The notes below the pieces were generated by a model. That model had not been told where the DNA came from. It searched no databases and saw only the letters and a program-made list of their open reading frames with translations. A stretch of DNA of 64,000 bases from an uncultured Saprospiraceae bacterium. Its GTDB lineage: Bacteria; Bacteroidota; Bacteroidia; Chitinophagales; Saprospiraceae. This document shows, in pieces, positions 26,908 through 36,169 of this stretch. The stretch's first letter is position 1. Each line of letters starts with the position of its first letter. Where the stretch lies: contig CALEYL010000072.1 in NCBI GenBank assembly GCA_937926205.1, forward strand, positions 186,001-250,000. The letters are read 5' to 3'. The translations under genes and the position numbers were made by a program.

Positions 26908-29900
26908 TCAATCATCCAGCTCTTCCTGTTCCTCGCCGCTGAAAGTGTTTACGGATGCTTTCAGGCGCACAAAATTGCACCAGGCACAGGAAGCTTCGCC
27001 GCAGCCTTCGTAGAATTCGTGATTCAGTATGCGTGCATGGGTTTCAACCAGCAGTTTGCGCACAAAGGAGGCGTCTTCGTTGCTGAGCGGAAGAGCAACC
27101 TGAGGAAATGCACCTGAAGCGTCTGGATCCAGGTACGAGATAAGGCCGGTATCCGCTCGTCTGCCGCTATTGTCGTAGTTTTCATAGAGCAATTTGTAAA
27201 AGACCAATTGTCGCCAATAACTACCGCCGTAGGGTTGAGCGCCTCCGGGTGGCCGAAGTTTGGCTTCACGATGGCTTCCGGTTTTATAGTCAACCAACAC
27301 CGCGCGCTGTTGCTCGTGCAATTCTACCTTGTCTATCATGCCCGTGACCGGAACACCTTCTACCACGGCATTGCGAACCTGAAGCTCAAGGCGAACCTTT
27401 TTGTGCCAGTTAGACACCTGCTGGCGGTAGAATGCACTGAGGTAAATGCGCCCTGTTTCGAGCCGGCGTTCGTATTCTTTTGGAGAAAAGTATCCCCGGA
27501 GCTTTTCCATTTCCCGTTCAAAAAGCAGTATAAATTCTTGTGAACCCGGGAAATGTTGTCCTTTTGCTGCCAACATGCGTTCAAACAAACGTTGCAGCGC
27601 GTTGTGAGCTGCCAATCCATAACTTGCCGCTTCACTTTGCAAAGCGGGCGCCCGCAGCACATTTTCATAATAAAAACTCAGCGGGCAACGCAGGTAGCGG
27701 TTGAGTGCGGAGATGCTGAGGGTAAATCCCTCCAGAAGCCTGTTGATGGCGGCTTTATCCTGCTCCGGGATCCGGGGGCGATCTACCTCGGTCATTTGAA
27801 GTAAATCGGATTCTGCCAGCGTGGCGGCCGGGAGCGTTCGCAAAACTGCCGGAAGGCCCAGTTCATCAATAAATATCGCTGGCCGGGATGCTTTTCCTTT
27901 GTTGTCCTGAAGGCTGTAGCTCAGGAATAAGCGCTCTTTGGCACGAGTCATGGCCACATAAAACAAGCGACGCCGGGCTTCCATGGCGTCTTCCTCTCCG
28001 GAATAAGTGAGGGTATCCGGAAGTGGAAAATGTCTGTTCCCGCTTCGGCTACGGGGCTCCCAACCATCTTTAACACAATCGATCATGAACACAACCCTGA
28101 ACTCTAAGCCTTTTGCGCTGTGTGCAGTCAGCAGGTTAACGCCGTTGTCTGAAACAACCGATTGATTGATCTCGATAGCCAGGCGGTTGTCGTCCATATT
28201 TCGCAAAATATCCAGTAGGCGTCGAAGGGTAAGCCTGGGGTTGCGCTCACTTTCTTCCCGCACAAAGTCAAAGAAAGTTTTTAATACCTGGGTTAGCCAG
28301 ATTTTTTCCGGATCCTGAATGACGAGTCGCAAAATGCCGCTGCGGTTGAGGAGCCGTTCCAGAAAAGCAGGAACACTAAGATTGGCCACGGCTGCAATGA
28401 GTTCTTCGAGTGCATTGGAAAAGCCCGCGGTGGCTTGCTTCCAGGGGGGATCCTGATTGCCGGGGCGCAAAGCATTACGCCAGAATGGCCTGTCCTGTAC
28501 ATCCAAACCGGCAAGCTGCCAACTTAAATGCGACAGTTCGTCTGGCGGAATGCCCGCAAAATCGAAATGCAAAATCTGGAAAAGGAGGTGTTCGCCGCTG
28601 TATGGTCGTGTATTTTCGAGCTGACAGTATTCCAAAAGGGTTCGCAAATTGCGGATGAGCGGTAAGTCCAGAATATTAATCTTTCGCCGGGTAGCGTAGG
28701 GAATGCCTTTTTTCTCCAGCAATACAGCAATGCTGCGCACTTGTTTGTGGCGGGCATAAATAACGGCTACTTCCTGCAGCGGGAAGCCGGCCTGCCAAAG
28801 CGCTTCTATGTCAGCAACGACGCCGGTCTCTTCCTGTGCCCGGGTGTTATAGGCATATACTTCGGGCAAAAAAGCAGCATCTGCATAGGTGCTGTTTTTT
28901 GCTGTAAGCAATTTTTGAATAACGGGATCGGCAAGGTTATTGACAATGCGGCGTTCATTGTAGGCTATCAGCAAATGGGATGTATCCAGAATATGCTGTG
29001 AAGAGCGGTAATTGTCGCCAAGGAGGACCACCTTTAACTGATCGCGGTATTGTTCGTGAAAATCCAGCAGGTTTTTAAGGCGCGCACCCTGGAATTCAAA
29101 AATGGACTGGTCATCGTCGCCAACGATAAATACATTGGGTGAATCCCAGTAAGCAATCAGGCGCCGGATAACTTCATTTTGGGCGCCGTTGGTATCCTGA
29201 TATTCATCTACAAGCAGGTAAAGATAGCGTTCCTGGTAACTTCGCAAAAGGGCTTCATTCTCTGTAAATGCGCGCAATACCCACAGGATCATATCGTCAT
29301 AATCATAGCGCCGAATCTGCCGCAGTGCTGCTTCGTATTGCGGAAAAAGTGCAGAGGCGGCTTTTAATCGCTCCATCTTCTGGTGCGCTTCCTCTATTTT
29401 GGCTGTTTTCGGTTCGCCTTTCCGAAAATTTCCCCTGTTGATTTGGTAAGTAAATTCAGGCCGCTGCGGCAAAGATTTCAGGTAAATGTCAATCTTCTCC
29501 TGCACGGTTTCGGGGGTCCAGTTTTCGGATTTCATGCGTTGAAAAAGATCGCGTAAGTGGGATTCGTAAAAATAAGGATCTGCACTTCGGTACAACGGAT
29601 GCTCCGGCGTTAGCGTGTCAAGCAGGCGGCGCACAATTTCTACCCGCTCCAGTTCGCTGAGCGGCTCAATATCGCTCCGGCCAAAATACGCGAGGTTATC
29701 CTGGATAATGCTGTTGCAAAAAGAATGGAAAGTGAAAATGTGCACCCGATGTCCTTCGGGGCCAATCCACTGCAGCAAACGCTCCCGCATGGCGTGGACG
29801 CCGGCATCGGTAAAGGTAAGACAGAGAATGTTGTTGGCCTGGGCGTCGGTTTCAGATAGAATCCGGCCAATGCGGGCCGCAAGGATATGCGTTTTACCGG

Positions 29901-30036
29901 TACCCGGGCCTGCAATGACCAACATTGGTCCTTCAATGTGCTCAACAGCTTCACGCTGTGCGGCATTCAATGCATCCAGAGCATGCCTGAAGTCCTTATT
30001 GTACTGCTGTCTTTGCTGTGTGCTTTTCTGTTCCAT
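26908..30036 (-). CDS. UvrD/PcrA-like superfamily 1 helicase with Fe-S PD-(D/E)XK nuclease domain
   Basis: Encodes 1,042 residues. Helicase motifs are clear: Q motif LNAAQREAV, Walker A GPGTGKT at 43-49, LTFTDAGVHAMRERL, Walker B with DEYQDTN at 277-283, GDDDQSIFEFQGA at 306-318, and TAHSAKGLEFRVVF (motif V), then VAMTRAKERLFLSYS (motif VI). The C-terminal part is a RecB/AddB-type nuclease with VDYKTGS at 915-921. A cysteine in RCPLSFYYENV and three at 1012, 1017 and 1020 (CGEASCAWC) form the four-cysteine layout of Fe-S-containing AddB-type nucleases. It is predicted to unwind and cut DNA ends in repair or recombination as a single-chain enzyme. It stands alone and faces the BNR-propeller gene. 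Confidence 0.92.
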   Translation of the reverse strand: MEQKSTQQRQQYNKDFRHALDALNAAQREAVEHIEGPMLVIAGPGTGKTHILAARIGRILSETDAQANNILCLTFTDAGVHAMRERLLQWIGPEGHRVHIFTFHSFCNSIIQDNLAYFGRSDIEPLSELERVEIVRRLLDTLTPEHPLYRSADPYFYESHLRDLFQRMKSENWTPETVQEKIDIYLKSLPQRPEFTYQINRGNFRKGEPKTAKIEEAHQKMERLKAASALFPQYEAALRQIRRYDYDDMILWVLRAFTENEALLRSYQERYLYLLVDEYQDTNGAQNEVIRRLIAYWDSPNVFIVGDDDQSIFEFQGARLKNLLDFHEQYRDQLKVVLLGDNYRSSQHILDTSHLLIAYNERRIVNNLADPVIQKLLTAKNSTYADAAFLPEVYAYNTRAQEETGVVADIEALWQAGFPLQEVAVIYARHKQVRSIAVLLEKKGIPYATRRKINILDLPLIRNLRTLLEYCQLENTRPYSGEHLLFQILHFDFAGIPPDELSHLSWQLAGLDVQDRPFWRNALRPGNQDPPWKQATAGFSNALEELIAAVANLSVPAFLERLLNRSGILRLVIQDPEKIWLTQVLKTFFDFVREESERNPRLTLRRLLDILRNMDDNRLAIEINQSVVSDNGVNLLTAHSAKGLEFRVVFMIDCVKDGWEPRSRSGNRHFPLPDTLTYSGEEDAMEARRRLFYVAMTRAKERLFLSYSLQDNKGKASRPAIFIDELGLPAVLRTLPAATLAESDLLQMTEVDRPRIPEQDKAAINRLLEGFTLSISALNRYLRCPLSFYYENVLRAPALQSEAASYGLAAHNALQRLFERMLAAKGQHFPGSQEFILLFEREMEKLRGYFSPKEYERRLETGRIYLSAFYRQQVSNWHKKVRLELQVRNAVVEGVPVTGMIDKVELHEQQRAVLVDYKTGSHREAKLRPPGGAQPYGGSYWRQLVFYKLLYENYDNSGRRADTGLISYLDPDASGAFPQVALPLSNEDASFVRKLLVETHARILNHEFYEGCGEASCAWCNFVRLKASVNTFSGEEQEELDD

Positions 30037-30131
30037 ACGCTGTTAAGCGAAAAAGGAAAGGTACAGCGATAATTGCAAAACAGGTAGTGCAAACCGGTTT
30101 ATACCTCCCTTTTTGTGGAATTGAAAAGCAA

Positions 30132-30260
30132 TTAATTGGCTGCAAACCCGCTGATGCTTTCTGTATGCATGGCAAAAGACAGAAATACACAGGCAAGAAA
30201 CACAATCAGAGCGATGACTACGTCGATTGACACGACTGACTTTGGAGTATCTAAGTTCAT
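30132..30260 (-). CDS. Candidate 42-residue single-pass membrane peptide
   Basis: ATG at 30260, stop at 30132. The peptide starts MNLDTPKSVVSIDVV and contains one confident membrane helix (VVIALIVFLACVFLSFAM), ending HTESISGFAAN. It lies just upstream of the helicase gene on the same strand. The amphipathic start plus hydrophobic helix is not what random DNA normally encodes, but no family is recognised. Function unknown. Confidence 0.4.
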   Translation of the reverse strand: MNLDTPKSVVSIDVVIALIVFLACVFLSFAMHTESISGFAAN

Positions 30261-30573
30261 AGGATTATGGTTTTAGTTTTTGGGTACTGAATCATACAGG
30301 ATATAAAAACGCCGTTTTCAAAAGGGATTTTGAATCAAAAAAATTAACTGGTAATGGCTTAGAGAGCGGTAGTCGCCAAAAATGAAGACTGCGCAAAAGG
30401 GAAGTAAGGTAGAGGTTTCGTCATAAACGCCTGATATTGGCTTTTCCGTATAGCGTTGGGGGATAATTTACAGGATTTTACCATTATCAGCGCCTCAAAT
30501 TTAACAACATCGTGCAAACCATGTATTAATTTGCATCGAAAAAATTTTCTTTAGGGCAACACACCTGGTTTCA
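30261..30573. other. Intergenic region, no gene seen
   Basis: Separates the small membrane peptide (minus) from the GNAT gene (plus), and should carry divergent promoters. A TTAATTTG sequence near 30530 is one base off the -7 consensus. No other feature was recognised. Confidence 0.5.
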
Positions 30574-31212
30574 ATGGATGATTACTTAGAGGCAAAGGGC
30601 CTTACCCTCAGAAATACCCAACCGAATGATGTCTATAAGCTGGAAGCTCTTCAGCGCATCGTATTTCCAACACTTTCCGATGAAGAAAGGCTTATGGCGA
30701 AACACTATCTGCGGCACCTGGAATTGTTTCCCGAAGGCCAGTTTGTTGTGGCACATGGAGAACGGATGGTTGCCATGACGAGTACCATCAGATCGCAGCA
30801 CGCACTTGAAGTGGATCATACCTTTTTGGATATTTCGGACAACCTTTGGCTGAATACCCATGATCCGAATGGGGCATGGTTGTACGGTATGGACATGGGC
30901 GTAGATCCGGATTACCGCGGGCAAGGGATTGCACGTGCTTTGTACAGGGCCCGGCAAAAACTTTGCAGGGAACTTGGGTTGAAGGGGCAGGTTACGGTCG
31001 GCATGCTTAACGGGTATTTGCCTTACAAAGACCAGTTGACAATAGAAGCTTACGCCGAAAACGTCATCCGCGGAGACTTGCCGGACCCTACCATTACTCC
31101 CCAGCAAAAAGTTGGCTTCTCTCTCGTACGGGTCATGAAAAACTATCTTAACGACCCTCAATGTGGTAATGCGGGCATTCTGATGGTTTTGGATGCGTCA
31201 AAAGAGATTTGA
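30574..31212 (+). CDS. GNAT-family N-acetyltransferase
   Basis: Encodes 212 residues. Motif A, which binds acetyl-CoA, is at about 110-130: YGMDMGVDPDYRGQGIARAL with R-G-Q-G-I-A. The flanking text (FPEGQFVVAHGERMVAMTST, NTHDPNGAWLYGM, CRELGLKGQVTVG) matches the acetyltransferase half of the larger GNAT/carbon-nitrogen-hydrolase proteins of many bacteria, but the hydrolase half is absent here, so this is a stand-alone version. The substrate is unknown. It precedes, on the same strand, an HTH/PLD-like gene (89-base gap) and a phosphorylase-EAD gene, so the three might be functionally linked. Confidence 0.85.
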   Translation: MDDYLEAKGLTLRNTQPNDVYKLEALQRIVFPTLSDEERLMAKHYLRHLELFPEGQFVVAHGERMVAMTSTIRSQHALEVDHTFLDISDNLWLNTHDPNGAWLYGMDMGVDPDYRGQGIARALYRARQKLCRELGLKGQVTVGMLNGYLPYKDQLTIEAYAENVIRGDLPDPTITPQQKVGFSLVRVMKNYLNDPQCGNAGILMVLDASKEI

Positions 31213-31301
31213 AGTTTTGAGCAGGCGCTTAGCTTGTGGTTTTTTTAGAACTTGTTGTATCTTAACCCCGTACAAGCACTTAACACCAAAAATCAAATTT
31301 C

Positions 31302-32219
31302 ATGGCAAAGATTTCGGGAGGGCCGATAAAAAACCTGTATTTGAACATTGTTCTGGCGGGCGTCGGACTGCTTAAAGAGAAACAAGGTTATTCCCAACTT
31401 GACATCACGGAAAAATTAGCCGTATTGGGGTTTAGGGTGTCGGTTTCGGCTCTTAGTAAAATGGTGCAGCATCATGAAGGCGGCAATAAAATCCTGAAAA
31501 CCACAGCTGATGGTGTGAAAGAACTCATCTTCCGGGAAATGGGCCTGCAATGGAAGGAAAACGGATTTTCAGAAAACCCCGAAGCGGGTTGGTCTCCAAC
31601 CATTGTAGCAAAGCCCGGTGATGCGATAAATGCCAAGTCTGGCGCAGGCTTCTTGTTTCATGAGGATGGCAGGCTTCCAATCGGTCAGAAAGTAGATTTT
31701 TTTTCCGAAGCGCAACAGGAAGTGATCGAGTTTGGCGTGGTACTGAACACTTTTGCCGGTTACTTTTTCTCACGCAATGAAAAGGAGTTTAAGCAGCATG
31801 TTGAAAGACTTCTGAAAAAGGGTGTCCATTTTAAATGCTATTTGCTGGATCCGGATGCGGCCGAAACGAGCATGTATTTCAATGACCGGGCCAGGCACCT
31901 TCCCGACGAAAAAAAGAGCATAGGAAAAATAAAAGAAGCAATGGAAAAGCTGCTCAGGGTGCAGCAGCAGTTCCGGGAAGCAGGATACAAAGGAAATTTC
32001 GAAATTTATACCTATAAAAATATCCCGAATAATTATTTTATGACGGTTGACGGGGATAGTCAGGAGGGGCGAATGATGGTCTCTCATTACATTTACGGGG
32101 AGTCAAGAGCAAATTGCCCGGTGCTTGAATTTTCGAAAAGCAGCAACCCTTTTTTGTATGACCGGTATTGGGCGTCACTCAGGAAATTGGCTGAAAATGC
32201 CCGTCCAATTACATCGTGA
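31302..32219 (+). CDS. HTH plus PLD-like (DUF5919-type) protein
   Basis: Encodes 305 residues. The N-terminal ~85 residues look like a helix-turn-helix (LLKEKQGYSQLDITEKLAVLGFRVSVSALSKMV). The C-terminal half from about 135 (VDFFSEAQQEVIEFGVVLNTFAGYFF ... LLKKGVHFKCYLLDPDAAETSMYF) resembles the DUF5919 / phospholipase-D-like sensor fold found in predicted conflict-system regulators. No HKD catalytic motif is seen, so it is likely ligand-binding rather than enzymatic. It is followed 65 bases later by the phosphorylase-EAD gene on the same strand. The family assignment is from memory of the motif pattern. Confidence 0.6.
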   Translation: MAKISGGPIKNLYLNIVLAGVGLLKEKQGYSQLDITEKLAVLGFRVSVSALSKMVQHHEGGNKILKTTADGVKELIFREMGLQWKENGFSENPEAGWSPTIVAKPGDAINAKSGAGFLFHEDGRLPIGQKVDFFSEAQQEVIEFGVVLNTFAGYFFSRNEKEFKQHVERLLKKGVHFKCYLLDPDAAETSMYFNDRARHLPDEKKSIGKIKEAMEKLLRVQQQFREAGYKGNFEIYTYKNIPNNYFMTVDGDSQEGRMMVSHYIYGESRANCPVLEFSKSSNPFLYDRYWASLRKLAENARPITS

Positions 32220-32284
32220 CTTATCCTGAGAAAAGAGTGCTTTTTTAGAATAGCGTTATAATTTGCTACCTATACTTTAGAACT

Positions 32285-33802
32285 ATGAGTGTTGTTATTC
32301 TTACGCCAATTCCACTGGAACACAAGGCCATCCTGAAGTATCTGAATACTCAATCAGAAGAGATCATTGACGGCAGCCGGTATGTATACGGATTTTTTGA
32401 AGGCAGGCATGGCTCTATTAAGATTGCAACCCAGCAAACAGGTTCGGGAAACAGCACGGTTGCTTTGGCGACGGAAAAGGCAATTCGGCACTTCCAGCCG
32501 GCTATCATCATCCTCGCAGGTATTGCAGGCGGGGTAAAAGACGTGGTATTGGGTGATGTGGTGGTTGGTACAAAGTTTTATGGCTATGAATCCGGAAAAG
32601 AAACGGAGTCGGGGTTTGTTGCCCGGCCTGAAGGAGGATTCCATAGCAAGGATCTGATTGCGCTTGCTCAATCTGTTGCAGGAAATGAGCATTGGAAAAA
32701 ACGCGTTACCGGCGGCACATCAGAAGCAAAGGTGATTTTTGGGCCTATTGCTTCCGGAGACAAAGTAATTGCCGACACAGATGGAAGCGTTTTCAAGCTG
32801 CTGAAACAATCCTACAATGACACCACGGCAATAGAAATGGAAGCCAATGGGTTTGGTCAGGCGATGCTGTATTATCCCAGAATCCCGTTCATCAACATCC
32901 GGGGTATCTCCGATCTGTTGAAAGACAAATCGCATGCTGACGCCGGTGGCTCTCAGGAGCGTGCTGCCGCCAATATGGCAGCCTTTATCTTTGAGCTATT
33001 GTATCAATTAGACCCTGGTCAAATAAAAATTATGGGAATGGATTTAAAGGAATTGTCAAAACAAGTGCTTGAAACCACCCTGCCGATCACCAAAATGAAG
33101 GCTGATGGGCCGGACGCGGGGCGCTTTGCCAATAGCCCTTTGCTGAATTTATGGGAAAAGATGGTATCTATTTTGGGAACGGAATATGATGCTTTGAAAA
33201 ATGCCCCGGATGACGCAGATGCCAAAGCCGAAGCCCGTCTTGCCCTGCGAAAGGCTTTGGAAGGGAACGCCACGCTGCAGGCAGAGTTGGAAACCTTGTT
33301 GCTGAAAGCCCAAAAATCAGAAACCGGCAGCGCTGTGACGATCAAAGACAGTAAAAATGTGATTCATGGCAGCAATATCCATGTAAGCGGAGATTTTCGC
33401 TTAGGGGATGACAATGTTACCCACCATCACGAAGACAAAAGCAAGGATACCATTGGCGGGGATAAAATTGTGCAATCCGGGGGAAGCATTCAGATTAACA
33501 ATTATTTCGGCAGAGAGGGATCTGGTAATCCCGGAAAGCCTGAGAATAACAGCCCTGATGGGATCAATATCCAAAATTTGCAACGCCTCATTGCTTCAGG
33601 GCGCCCCGAGGCAGCCATTCAATCGGTTCTGAAATTAACGGAAAGCATTGATGAAGTTGTGCATCTGGAAGCTTTACAAATCTCTTCCCGCTGGGAAAGT
33701 CTGGCCCGAAAAATCCGGACCGGAATCATCCGCAATGATGATGCCACCGTAGAGCGAAGCCAGATTGTAGCCAGCTTATTGGAGTTCATCAGCACGCTAT
33801 AG
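32285..33802 (+). CDS. Nucleoside phosphorylase-like effector fused to an effector-associated domain
   Basis: Encodes 505 residues. Residues 1-242 are a PNP/MTA-SAH nucleosidase fold: VVILTPIPLEHKAI, LAGIAGGVKDVVLGDVVV, the substrate-binding pair in AIEMEANGF (E184, E186) and the general acid in RGISD (D210), so the active site seems intact. A helical linker follows. Residues ~345-400 are a short beta-rich repeat (VIHGSNIHVSGDF, GGDKIVQSGGSIQINNYF). The final ~75 residues (LQRLIASGRPEAAIQSVL ... LQISSRWESLARKIRTGIIRNDDATVERSQIVASLLEFI) match an EAD11-like adaptor. Effector-associated domains are known from predicted conflict systems in which they recruit effectors to sensor complexes. The phosphorylase could deplete a nucleoside or nucleotide on activation. 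The substrate is not known. Confidence 0.8.
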   Translation: MSVVILTPIPLEHKAILKYLNTQSEEIIDGSRYVYGFFEGRHGSIKIATQQTGSGNSTVALATEKAIRHFQPAIIILAGIAGGVKDVVLGDVVVGTKFYGYESGKETESGFVARPEGGFHSKDLIALAQSVAGNEHWKKRVTGGTSEAKVIFGPIASGDKVIADTDGSVFKLLKQSYNDTTAIEMEANGFGQAMLYYPRIPFINIRGISDLLKDKSHADAGGSQERAAANMAAFIFELLYQLDPGQIKIMGMDLKELSKQVLETTLPITKMKADGPDAGRFANSPLLNLWEKMVSILGTEYDALKNAPDDADAKAEARLALRKALEGNATLQAELETLLLKAQKSETGSAVTIKDSKNVIHGSNIHVSGDFRLGDDNVTHHHEDKSKDTIGGDKIVQSGGSIQINNYFGREGSGNPGKPENNSPDGINIQNLQRLIASGRPEAAIQSVLKLTESIDEVVHLEALQISSRWESLARKIRTGIIRNDDATVERSQIVASLLEFISTL

Positions 33803-34285
33803 CGCTCATAATACAACTCCCTGTATTATACCCTCCGTCCTCCGGGTAAGAGCGTGCTCTCCAGCTGAATGACGTAATATCCCACCGCAACACCCTTACA
33901 CGGATGGCTCTGCTCGCCTGCCATCCAGGAACTAAGTTTTTGTTTTGTAAATTTATGTAAATTTTCATAAAATACTATAAATCAGCAATTTATATTGATT
34001 TTGGTTCCCTGCTGCCATAATTTTGTCCTGACAAAACCGATGGTAGATTCGATAAAAAGGGAAAAGATGGCTGCTTCAGCAGGAGGCCCATCTCCATTTT
34101 CTTCAGCGGGTAATTTGATAGAACAAGGCGGTATCTCTCCTTTTCCGGGTCACGCGTAACCGGAAACTTGGAGCAACTCTGGCTTTGCCGGCAGCAGTCG
34201 ATGCTTCAGGCGAGAAAGCCCTTTCTATGCCTGTTACCAACCGTGTCTCACCATCGCAATTGCTTCATTTTCAATTTTTAACACT
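33803..34285. other. Intergenic region with conserved leader at its right end
   Basis: No established gene. A 39-codon frame at 34040-34159 (MVDSIKREKMAASAGG...) is possible but unsupported. The right part (34170-34234) is shared with the region before 37298 and is described separately. Confidence 0.5.
34170..34234 (+). promoter_or_regulatory. Conserved leader, copy A (before the FN3-like gene at 34286)
   Basis: The block starts GGAGCAACTCTGGCTTTGCC and ends TATGCCTGT. It aligns with 37193-37257 over about 65 bases with only small gaps (shared words: TGGCTTTGCCGG, ATGCTTC, TGCCTGT). It begins 116 bases before the ATG. The coding sequences of the two genes are far less similar at base level, so the leader appears conserved for its own sake, as a mRNA structure or regulator site. 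In copy A, GGCTTT and AAAGCC can pair. Confidence 0.5.
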
Positions 34286-34657
34286 ATGAAGAATGCACAC
34301 AAAAGGCAGCGATGGACCGCCTTCATGACCTTCCTGTTTCTGGCGTTTTTGTCCACATCCCTGCAAAGTTATTCCTTACCGGGCCAATTAACTGCGGTCT
34401 GTGATTGTTCGGAACCCTACAATCTCTCGCTTACGGGACGGACATCAACGTCCATTTCTTTTGCGTGGGAGGCTACGGGGAACCCGGGCAGCTTTAACGT
34501 ATGGTATTATCGGAGTGAAGACAATTTCACAAGCACGCCGGTTGCCACAACCAGCTTGAGCCATACTTTCTCCGATCTACCTGCAGGTACTTATGACATC
34601 TATGTCGAGGCGACCTGCAAAAGTGGAGGTGTTGTTTTGGTTGATGTTATTCTGTAA
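34286..34657 (+). CDS. Short exported FN3-like protein, copy A
   Basis: Encodes 123 residues with an N-terminal signal peptide (RWTAFMTFLFLAFLSTSLQSYS). The mature part is one fibronectin-III-like sandwich of ~85 residues: YNLSLTGRTSTSISFAWEATGNPGSFNVWYYRSEDN, ending LPAGTYDIYVEATC. It is a paralogue of the protein at 37298 (shared S-F-x-W-x-x-x-G-x-P-x-S-F-x-x-W-Y-Y-R, E-D-N and LPAGTYD). It is transcribed toward a ~480-residue helical protein and shares a terminator hairpin with it. No sorting tail is visible. Function unknown. Confidence 0.75.
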   Translation: MKNAHKRQRWTAFMTFLFLAFLSTSLQSYSLPGQLTAVCDCSEPYNLSLTGRTSTSISFAWEATGNPGSFNVWYYRSEDNFTSTPVATTSLSHTFSDLPAGTYDIYVEATCKSGGVVLVDVIL

Positions 34658-34681
34658 GGTGTCGGGCAAATAAGCACCAAA

Positions 34682-34715
34682 ACCGCCGCTCATGGACCAG
34701 CTTATGGGCGGCGGT
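34682..34715. terminator. Bidirectional hairpin between convergent genes, pair A
   Basis: ACCGCCGCTCAT (34682-34693) pairs with ATGGGCGGCGGT (34704-34715), 12 positions with one wobble and a ten-base loop. It abuts the stop codon of the minus-strand gene at 34715 and lies 24 bases past the stop of the plus-strand gene. In the minus direction it is followed by TTTTGG. Confidence 0.75.
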
Positions 34716-36169
34716 CATTGTTGGTAAGCTGCAGCTTTCTCCAGCAGCCAATCTTTTAGTACGAGTGACTTTTTTGAGTTTATTTCTTTTAAAATCAATT
34801 CTTTAGATGCGTTTTTTTTAGCTAACTTTTTTAATATCTGAGAAAAACTCAACAGCCCTGAAATAATCGAACTTTTGATTGCTTTTTGGCGCGAAATCTG
34901 CTTTTCGAAAGCATTACATATAGAAATAATGAATTCATCATTCTTATCTATATGTAACTCATATTGGCATGCCAGAAAAAAAGGCTTTGACCTGACGGCG
35001 TACTTAATGTCATTATCCGATGCATAGGCGTTGATGATGTTCAGGACATCTTCATATTTTTTCTGCCAAAAAGCCATCATGGCGCGTGCTATGGATAGTA
35101 TACTATCCCGCTCGCGTTCATCGATTTTAGTAATGTGGTCTTCAATAAATTTCTCTGCCCATATAAATTTTTTATTGCGGCAGGCTACCAATGCGATGTT
35201 TAAATACTGTACCTCATCCATGATATCTTTAAGTGTATAGACCTTCATTTTCTCCCCCAGCAAATGCAGGTCGTGCGCTTTTCTAAGATATTCATTCTTT
35301 CCATTGTTAATCTGATTAATCACATAATTTTCCAGATAGGTCAGAATGGCGTATTTGTCTTCAAGCGGCAAAGTTTTCGAATTCAACTTCACCAGTTTAA
35401 GGGCTTTTTCAAAATGTTTGGCAGCCTTGCTGTTGTCGTCCTTTTCGACGATCATTTGGTAGATTTCCACGTAAGCATGGATTAAGGGATTAGAGACTAA
35501 AAAAGAAGAATCATATCCGTTTGCAGGTATCGGGGAAACAGAATCGCCTTTAACTGTATTTTGAACCTGCGATAATTTTTCACGATTTCTCATTTCGCAG
35601 GCAAGCCGCAGGTGCAAGAGTGCCTCTAGTGCTTTAAGGTCGGAGAGGCAGGTTTGCAGGGTAAGATAAGTTTCAGATGAAGTGTTTTTGGGTATTTTAT
35701 AGTAATCTAAGTAGCTGACAAACAGTTTTTTAAAATATAGGTCAACGCCTTTTTCCTCCATGGCCTCCATTTGACCTCTCAACGCATTGACTTGCTTGAC
35801 GCCTTCACTTTGCAGACTTCTTTCCAATAAAATTTCGAGCCACAATAAATTTCCATGCAAAGAATCCCTGTTTGCCTTTTGATGAATGAGAAATTCTTTT
35901 AGCCAAAGGTTTAGGTCTGAGTAGGCATTCAATATGGTTATTCTGCTGATTTTTCTTTTCGAACCTATTTTTTGCTTTATCTCATTAAGAACCACCCCTG
36001 TTTCCAGTTTTTTATCCAGGTAATGTGGTTGAAAGCCCCGGATGTAGCGAAACAACGCAATGGCGGTGGTGTGCTTCCTGTAGTTTTTCGACAAATACTT
36101 CCCAAATGCGCTTAGTTCTTTTTTACCTGTAAGCTTTCGCAATTGTGGATAAATCTTGTTTTCTGTCAT
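34715..36169 (-). CDS. ~480-residue helical-repeat protein, copy A
   Basis: Encodes 484 residues with no signal peptide and no membrane helix. Composition is strongly helical (Lys/Glu/Leu rich, many LxxAxxL patterns), suggesting TPR-like repeats. The first ~100 residues are conserved with the protein at 37733 (FGKYLSKNYRKHTTAIALFRYIRGFQP and LNLWLKEFLIHQK here; FGQFLKLYHRKDKTALRVFRYVQAFNP and LSLWLKDFLWYQK there) and more distantly with the one at 60047. It faces the short exported protein at 34286. Function unknown; the cytoplasmic location suggests a scaffold or regulator. Confidence 0.75.
   Translation of the reverse strand: MTENKIYPQLRKLTGKKELSAFGKYLSKNYRKHTTAIALFRYIRGFQPHYLDKKLETGVVLNEIKQKIGSKRKISRITILNAYSDLNLWLKEFLIHQKANRDSLHGNLLWLEILLERSLQSEGVKQVNALRGQMEAMEEKGVDLYFKKLFVSYLDYYKIPKNTSSETYLTLQTCLSDLKALEALLHLRLACEMRNREKLSQVQNTVKGDSVSPIPANGYDSSFLVSNPLIHAYVEIYQMIVEKDDNSKAAKHFEKALKLVKLNSKTLPLEDKYAILTYLENYVINQINNGKNEYLRKAHDLHLLGEKMKVYTLKDIMDEVQYLNIALVACRNKKFIWAEKFIEDHITKIDERERDSILSIARAMMAFWQKKYEDVLNIINAYASDNDIKYAVRSKPFFLACQYELHIDKNDEFIISICNAFEKQISRQKAIKSSIISGLLSFSQILKKLAKKNASKELILKEINSKKSLVLKDWLLEKAAAYQQ

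Noticed and set aside
30586..31161. A 191-codon minus-strand frame opposite the GNAT gene
   Set aside because: The plus strand encodes a clear acetyl-CoA-binding motif; the minus frame has no family features.
34170..34234. Conserved leader as a c-di-GMP-type riboswitch
   Set aside because: The words conserved between copies do not match that consensus, and the only possible stem in copy A is not kept in copy B.
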